The position numbers and the translations under genes were made by a program. DNA of 11,310 nt from JAEXNA01 sp050486105 (lineage in GTDB: Bacteria; Vulcanimicrobiota; Xenobia; Xenobiales; JADMJV01). Location of the stretch: contig JBJHCR010000219.1 in the NCBI GenBank assembly GCA_050486105.1, positions 1 to 11,310 on the forward strand, in the 5' to 3' direction. The notes under the pieces were generated by a model. That model was not told the origin of the DNA. It ran no database searches and worked only from the letters and a program-made list of their open reading frames with translations. This document shows positions 6,780 through 11,310 of the stretch, piece after piece (the first letter of the stretch is position 1; each line of letters opens with the position of its first letter).

Positions 6780-8987
6780 ATGAGCGATGTCTACTTATGG
6801 GAAACCTATCAGAAGATCGGGCGAGAGGCTCTCGATCGCAATGATCTTCAGCAGGCCGATGAATCGTTTCAAGCGGCGGTCTCAGTAGCCGAAGAGCTCG
6901 GAAACGAAGACCCGAGATTAGCGGTGTCGCTGCGTTCTTACGCTGCAGTGAAAGTGGCCCTGGGGGAACCGAGCACAGCTCACCAGGTCCTCGAAAAAAC
7001 TCTGGAGATCACCCTCACCCATTTGGGCGACGACCACCCAGAATCCCAACAGGTTCGAAGACAGTTGGCTCAGGTGTCCCGAGAATTAGGCTTCCTGGAT
7101 AAGGCAGAAGAACATTACCGTCTCCATCTTCAGCAGGCCAAGGCAGCCGAGGCCCTCGAGGAGGTCCAGGAAACTCTAGAAAGCCTGGCGCACCTAGCCC
7201 AAGAGCGCCAGCGTCCCGAACAGGCTGCCTCTCTCTACCAGGAGATCACGGAAACGCGCATGCGACTCCACGGCGCAGAGCACCCGAGCGTGGCCCAAGC
7301 CCTTCTCTGGCTGGCCAGCGCCCAAGCAAAACTTCAGCAGGAGCAAGCCGAGAGCACTTTGAATCGCGCCTTCGAGATTCTAGAGAAGCAATTTAAGGAT
7401 GAGCCTACCGCCTTGGCCCAAAGCTTGGTTGCCGGTGCGGAATTGCTGGTCCAATCGGGGCTTTTCGAAAGCGCCCTCGAACATCAAAAACGCGCTGTAG
7501 ACCTCTTCGTTCAAGCTCTGGGAGAAGACCACGAACGAATCTGGGAAACCCGACAGCTCATAGCCTCAACTTTGGCTGGCATGGGGCAGATTCCCGAAGC
7601 CGCCGAACTCCTCGAGTACTGTTGGCAACAACAACCCCAAAGAACAGATCACCACGCGGGGGCTTTGCTCAAGAATTTGGCAGGTCTCTACCTCGCTCTC
7701 AAAGACCTTGAAAAGGCCGAAGAATTCTACCGTCGAGCGGCTGGAATCCTAGAGAAGAATTTGGGCCCTGAACACCCTGCATTCTTGGCAACCCAGGAAG
7801 AGCGCATCCAACTGTACCATTTTAACGGACAGTCCGATAAAGCCTTGGAGATCGCCCTTACGCTTATTACCACCACCGAAAAGCGCTTCGGACCGGGACA
7901 CCCCAATACGGCCCAAACTTACGCCTCCACGGCCTTGCTGGCGCACGGAGCGCAGCAGTGGGAGACAGCTCTGGAGTTGATGAGAGCAGCTGAGAAGATT
8001 TGGACCACCCTCAGGCCCCAACCTTTAGATGTCTTGGCCAATTGTCGGACCAACCAGATCACCTGTCTGATGGAACTTCAAAAGTTTGAAGAGGCCAAAG
8101 CTTTGATGGACATGGTCCGACCGACGGCTCCGGCCGCACTCCTGTCCGTCCTCGACCGTCTCCAACAAAACTACGAGGCCTGGTTTCAAAGCCAAGCGCC
8201 ACCCGAAACTGTTCCGAGCGGAGGTGAAGAGGTGTCCCAGATAGAGCAGAGTACGATTTCGGTGGGCGAAGTCCACCCAGAGCCCTACAACCTGTCGACC
8301 GACGGAGACCGCCGCAGTCATCCCAGACGCAACTTGGAATTCAATCGCTTTTTCGATCTCCAGATCAGCGATTCAGCATCCGGCCCCGGCCAAGAGACGA
8401 GATGTTTTCTGGTAGATGTCTCTCTCGGAGGCTTGCGCATCAATAGCGAGAAGCCCCTCCCGCCCGAAACCTCCTTTTGGATCGAGTTGCCCCAGGAACT
8501 CGGAGGGCAAGTCCCAGCGTTTGAAGCCCGCGTTGTTTGGCAACGGGATCTCTTCGGAACCAGCACCATTCAAGGGGTAGAGCTTCTAAACATCACCACC
8601 GAGCAACGGGAAGCTCTACAGGCGGCCATTGGCGAAGCCCCAACAGCCGAGCGAACGGAGGGCCGCCAACATTTCCGTCTGTACCGCCCGGTTCCTATTC
8701 AAGTCTTTCGAGCTGAAGAGGAAGTTTGGGAGCCCTTGTATGCCAGCGACCTCTCCCAGCAGGGTTTGGGCGTTCAGACTCAGCAGGATTTGGACCCAGA
8801 AGACCAAGTCCGAATTCGTCTGATGCTAGAGTTTGAGCTACCAATAGTGGAAGTCTCGGCCAAAGTAGCTTGGAGCCGCAAGAGCGAAAAAGGATACGCT
8901 CACGGGTTAAAGTTTTACGAGCTTGGACCAGTTGAAGCCAAAGCGATCGGTCTCTATATAGACCACTGTATGGAACAAGCCCTTTAG
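6780..8987 (+). CDS. TPR protein with two C-terminal PilZ domains
   Basis: The ATG at 6780 gives 735 residues; an upstream TTG in frame would add 17 residues and has less support. Neither has a strong ribosome site. Residues about 1-470 are tandem helical repeats of about 42 residues with recurring LGDDHPES, HGAEHPSVA, LGPEHPAFL and FGPGHPNTA turns, typical of kinesin-light-chain-type TPRs. A low-complexity linker (about 475-505) leads to PilZ domain 1, with RSHPR (512-516) and DVSLGG (546-551). PilZ domain 2 has RQHFR (629-633) and DLSQQG (657-662). In both, the RxxxR and D/NxSxxG motifs used to bind cyclic di-GMP are intact. No signal peptide or membrane segment is seen, so it is probably a cytoplasmic effector or scaffold. 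It is preceded by the structured element at 6494-6709. Domain calls are firm; partner and process (motility, exopolysaccharide) are unknown. Confidence 0.9.
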   Translation: MSDVYLWETYQKIGREALDRNDLQQADESFQAAVSVAEELGNEDPRLAVSLRSYAAVKVALGEPSTAHQVLEKTLEITLTHLGDDHPESQQVRRQLAQVSRELGFLDKAEEHYRLHLQQAKAAEALEEVQETLESLAHLAQERQRPEQAASLYQEITETRMRLHGAEHPSVAQALLWLASAQAKLQQEQAESTLNRAFEILEKQFKDEPTALAQSLVAGAELLVQSGLFESALEHQKRAVDLFVQALGEDHERIWETRQLIASTLAGMGQIPEAAELLEYCWQQQPQRTDHHAGALLKNLAGLYLALKDLEKAEEFYRRAAGILEKNLGPEHPAFLATQEERIQLYHFNGQSDKALEIALTLITTTEKRFGPGHPNTAQTYASTALLAHGAQQWETALELMRAAEKIWTTLRPQPLDVLANCRTNQITCLMELQKFEEAKALMDMVRPTAPAALLSVLDRLQQNYEAWFQSQAPPETVPSGGEEVSQIEQSTISVGEVHPEPYNLSTDGDRRSHPRRNLEFNRFFDLQISDSASGPGQETRCFLVDVSLGGLRINSEKPLPPETSFWIELPQELGGQVPAFEARVVWQRDLFGTSTIQGVELLNITTEQREALQAAIGEAPTAERTEGRQHFRLYRPVPIQVFRAEEEVWEPLYASDLSQQGLGVQTQQDLDPEDQVRIRLMLEFELPIVEVSAKVAWSRKSEKGYAHGLKFYELGPVEAKAIGLYIDHCMEQAL

Positions 8988-9078
8988 GCCTCCTTCAACC
9001 AGGTGTTCGAGAGAACTCGAGTCTTCAACTCGGGCGAATCCCTAACTTTCTGAGACGGAATAGTTCAGTTCGGTTTTC

Positions 9079-9155
9079 CGGCCTGGGTCCTGGATATTCG
9101 GTAGGGTTTCGCGCAGTTCTGGTGAAAGGTTCGACCCTCAGGTTAACCCAGGCCG
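9079..9155 (+). promoter_or_regulatory. Nested inverted repeats upstream of gltA, candidate structured leader
   Basis: CGGCCTGGGT (9079-9088) and ACCCAGGCCG (9146-9155) are perfect 10-bp complements. Inside them, CCTG (9089-9092) can pair with CAGG (9139-9142), and AGGGT (9103-9107) with ACCCT (9134-9138). The order is consistent with one bulged stem with a 26-nt apical loop. It ends 64 bp before the gltA ATG. It may be a cis-regulatory leader, an operator, or a weak transcription barrier after the TPR-PilZ gene. No T-run follows directly, so an intrinsic terminator is unlikely. I recognise no known riboswitch consensus. Confidence 0.4.
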
Positions 9156-9219
9156 TTCTCAAGAGCGACGAAACATCATCTGGGTTTTAGCTTCAGCAGA
9201 GAAAGACGAGGATTATCGA

Positions 9220-10488
9220 ATGCAGATTACCGAGTTGCGGCAAGCGAAACTGATCTATGGAGATCAGGAAGTGGAACTCCCTCTCTTGGAAGGAACGATC
9301 GGCGAACGAGCTATCGACATCTCCAAACTGAGGGCCGCCACTGGGCTGGTTACCCTGGATTCAGGATATGGCAACACCGGGTCTTGCACCTCAGACATCA
9401 CCTTCATTGATGGTGAGAAGGGAGTCTTGCTGTATCGAGGTTATCCCATCGAACAACTGGCTGAAAAGGCGGACTTCGTGGAAGTCGCCTATCTGTTGAT
9501 CTATGGTCATCTTCCGTCCAACGAAGAGCTCGAAGATTTTCGTACCTCGCTGACTCATCATAGCCTGATCCACGAAGACATGAAGAAGTTCTTCGAAGGC
9601 TACCCCCCCACCGCTCACCCCATGGCCATCCTCTCGGCCATGGTAGCCTCGCTGTCGGCCTACTATCCTGAGACCGGAAAGGGCGACGACGAGATCAACA
9701 TCGTCCGCCTATTAGCCAAATTGAACACCATCGCCGCCTTCAGCTACAAGAAATCCATCGGTCAGCCCTATATCTACCCGCGCAACGACCTAGATTACGC
9801 CAGCGACTTTCTGCACATGATGCATGCCGTGCCCGCCGAGCCCTACATTGTGGACGACACTCTGGCTGAAGCCCTGAACCTGCTGTTGATTCTGCACGCA
9901 GACCATGAGCAGAACTGCTCGACCTCAACAGTACGCATGGTGGGTTCGAGTGACGCCAACCTATTTGCCTCCATCGCCGCCGGGATCTGTGCCCTCTGGG
10001 GACCTCTGCACGGGGGAGCAAACCAGAAAGTGATCCAGATGCTTCAGCGGATCGAAGAAGACGGTGCCGACTACAAGAAATACGTCAAACGGGCCAAAGA
10101 TAAATCCGACGACTTTCGACTCATGGGTTTTGGTCATCGAGTCTATAAGAACTTCGACCCCAGAGCCCGAATCCTTAAGAAAGCCGCCGACAAAGTGCTG
10201 GCCAAGCTCGGGGTGAAAGATCCTCTGCTCGATATCGCCAAGCACCTGGAAGAAGTGGCTCTCAGCGACGAGTATTTCGTGGAGCGAAAACTGTACCCCA
10301 ACGTGGACTTCTACAGCGGTATTATCTACCGGGCCATGGGCATCCCCACCAACATGTTCACGGTCATGTTCGCCCTCGGACGACTGCCGGGTTGGATCGC
10401 CCAATGGAAAGAGATGAAGGACGACCCCAAGCGTCGGATCTATCGCCCTCGACAGATCTACACCGGAGAGCCCCAGAGGGATTACTAG
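9220..10488 (+). CDS. gltA: Citrate synthase (type I, GltA-like)
   Basis: The 422-residue enzyme condenses oxaloacetate and acetyl-CoA to citrate, the entry step of the TCA cycle, in the cytoplasm. Length and sequence fit the bacterial GltA type: an N-terminal beta region about residues 1-60 with GLVTLDSGYGNTGSC, then LLYRGYPIEQLAE. The catalytic residues are visible: His264 in GPLHGGANQ, His306 in GFGHRVYKNFDPRA, and Asp363 in NVDFYSGIIY. HADHEQNCSTSTVR (about 226-239) is also characteristic, and the C-terminus RQIYTGEPQRDY is intact. GAGGAT with a 7-nt spacing supports the ATG. It has a 232-bp upstream spacer with candidate regulatory stems and its own strong terminator, so it is probably a single-gene unit. 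Confidence 0.98.
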   Translation: MQITELRQAKLIYGDQEVELPLLEGTIGERAIDISKLRAATGLVTLDSGYGNTGSCTSDITFIDGEKGVLLYRGYPIEQLAEKADFVEVAYLLIYGHLPSNEELEDFRTSLTHHSLIHEDMKKFFEGYPPTAHPMAILSAMVASLSAYYPETGKGDDEINIVRLLAKLNTIAAFSYKKSIGQPYIYPRNDLDYASDFLHMMHAVPAEPYIVDDTLAEALNLLLILHADHEQNCSTSTVRMVGSSDANLFASIAAGICALWGPLHGGANQKVIQMLQRIEEDGADYKKYVKRAKDKSDDFRLMGFGHRVYKNFDPRARILKKAADKVLAKLGVKDPLLDIAKHLEEVALSDEYFVERKLYPNVDFYSGIIYRAMGIPTNMFTVMFALGRLPGWIAQWKEMKDDPKRRIYRPRQIYTGEPQRDY

Positions 10489-10508
10489 ACCTTTGTGACC
10501 TAAACCAG

Positions 10509-10545
10509 AAAAGCCTGAGAGCCACGAACTTCTCTCAGGCTTTTT
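10509..10545. terminator. Bidirectional intrinsic terminator between gltA and folD
   Basis: AAAAGCCTGAGAG (10509-10521) and CTCTCAGGCTTTT (10532-10544) form a perfect 13-bp stem with a 10-nt loop. A T-run follows on the plus strand, and a matching one on the minus strand because the stem base is A/T. It begins about 20 bp after the gltA stop and lies about 40 bp past the folD stop, so it serves both convergent genes. Confidence 0.95.
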
Positions 10546-10584
10546 CTTGCTGCGGCCTCAAGAGAGGTCTTTAGCCCGCCGGAG

Positions 10585-11310
10585 TCAACTTGCAGGCGTC
10601 AACCGGCTGATGCTCCTCCGAGCGGCCTTGAGGGTGTTTTCCAAGAGCACCGCGATAGTCATAGGACCCACCCCGCCGGGGACCGGAGTCAGCCAACCCG
10701 CAACCTCGGCTACCTTGGGATCGACATCGCCCACCAGCCGATAGCCTCGGGGATGGTCGGCCGCGTCGATCTTATTTATTCCGACATCGATCACACAAGC
10801 GCCAGGTTTAACCATCTCCTTGGTCACCATCAGTGGTTGACCGATGGCTGCCACCAGGATGTCGGCCTCTCGGGTGAGTTCCTCCGGCCGGGCGGTTCGA
10901 GAATGGACCACGGTTACGGTGGCATCCCTGTCTTGCAGGAGCAAAGCCATGGGCATCCCGGCTAGGTTGCTGCGGCCCATCACCACCGCTCTCTTGCCAG
11001 ATATGGGGATCTGATAGCGCTCTAAGAGGTGGACGCACCCCATGGGAGTGCAGGGCACAAAAAACGGCTCACAGCCCCGACGTGCCAGCAAGCCGGCGTT
11101 TATGGGGTGAAAACCGTCCACGTCCTTATCCACCGGCACCTTGGCCAAAACCGCCTCGGTGTCCAGGGATTTGGGAAGAGGGAGTTGGACCAAGATCCCG
11201 TGGACTCTGGGGTCATCAGCCAACTGCTGGACCCTATCCTCAACCTCCGCCTGAGAAGCGGTCTCCGGCAATTCCACCCCAAAGGAGGTAAACCCGCAAT
11301 CGTGGCAAGC
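10585..11310 (-). CDS. folD: FolD bifunctional methylene-THF dehydrogenase/cyclohydrolase, 5' end missing
   Basis: FolD interconverts 5,10-methylene-THF, 5,10-methenyl-THF and 10-formyl-THF using NADP, supplying one-carbon units for purines and formyl-Met. The visible 241 residues are the C-terminal part of a protein normally about 285 long. The reading frame stays open to the window edge, beginning ACHDCGFTSFGVELPETAS, which lines up with the helix after the catalytic YVxxK motif. That motif, and so the catalytic Lys, lies outside the window. Present are GILVQLPLP, DKDVDGFHP, PCTPMG, the nucleotide-binding GRSNLAGMPMA, and the C-terminal PGGVGPMTIA. A GTG at 11277 should not be taken as the start because homologous sequence continues upstream. 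The stop TGA is at 10585-10587; the gene is convergent with gltA. Confidence 0.97.
   Translation of the reverse strand, partial: ACHDCGFTSFGVELPETASQAEVEDRVQQLADDPRVHGILVQLPLPKSLDTEAVLAKVPVDKDVDGFHPINAGLLARRGCEPFFVPCTPMGCVHLLERYQIPISGKRAVVMGRSNLAGMPMALLLQDRDATVTVVHSRTARPEELTREADILVAAIGQPLMVTKEMVKPGACVIDVGINKIDAADHPRGYRLVGDVDPKVAEVAGWLTPVPGGVGPMTIAVLLENTLKAARRSISRLTPAS

Noticed and set aside
9005..9032. Two small hairpins (GTTC-GAGA-GAAC and CGAGT-CTTCA-ACTCG) after the TPR-PilZ gene
   Set aside because: The stems are 4-5 bp with no following T-run, too weak to call a terminator.

Overview
The window comes from a bacterium of moderate to fairly high GC. A lipobox signal peptide on one gene points to a lipoprotein-bearing, probably Gram-negative-type cell envelope. 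The gene set (glycine/methionine-rich NlpC/P60 protein, M30-like lipoprotein, TPR fused to two PilZ domains) is not diagnostic of a phylum, and I do not assign one. No insertion sequence, phage gene, CRISPR array or tRNA/rRNA is visible.

Layout. (1) Positions 1-412 hold no gene I can support. (2) A leftward block of three genes occupies 485-4097. In transcription order these are a lipoprotein with an HEFSH zinc-protease motif (2280-4097), a DMT-like multispanning membrane protein starting on GTG inside a 4-base GTGA overlap (1444-2283), and a protein with a Met-rich/Gly-rich N-terminus and a C-terminal NlpC/P60 cysteine-peptidase domain (485-1282). The block ends at a hairpin at 413-444. (3) A 230-bp divergent spacer leads to a rightward block: a class V PLP aminotransferase of the alanine/serine-glyoxylate family (4328-5452), and 33 bp later a TPR-like helical-repeat protein (5486-6496). 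(4) Positions 6494-6709 carry a long imperfect inverted repeat with internal helices, most simply a structured RNA of about 216 nt. It lies just upstream of (5) a 735-residue protein of kinesin-light-chain-type TPRs followed by two PilZ domains (6780-8987). (6) A 232-bp spacer with nested inverted repeats precedes citrate synthase gltA (9220-10488). (7) A strong bidirectional terminator (10509-10545) separates gltA from the convergent folD, whose 5' end is outside the window.

How the genes relate. gltA and folD are central-metabolism genes, and the aminotransferase feeds glyoxylate/glycine/serine metabolism. The lipoprotein and the DMT protein are almost certainly translationally coupled, so they may work together at the envelope. 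The TPR-PilZ protein is a likely cyclic-di-GMP-responsive scaffold. The most unusual material is non-coding: the 6494-6709 structure, which has competing helices, and the nested stems upstream of gltA. Neither matches a riboswitch or housekeeping RNA class whose conserved motifs I could recognise by eye.
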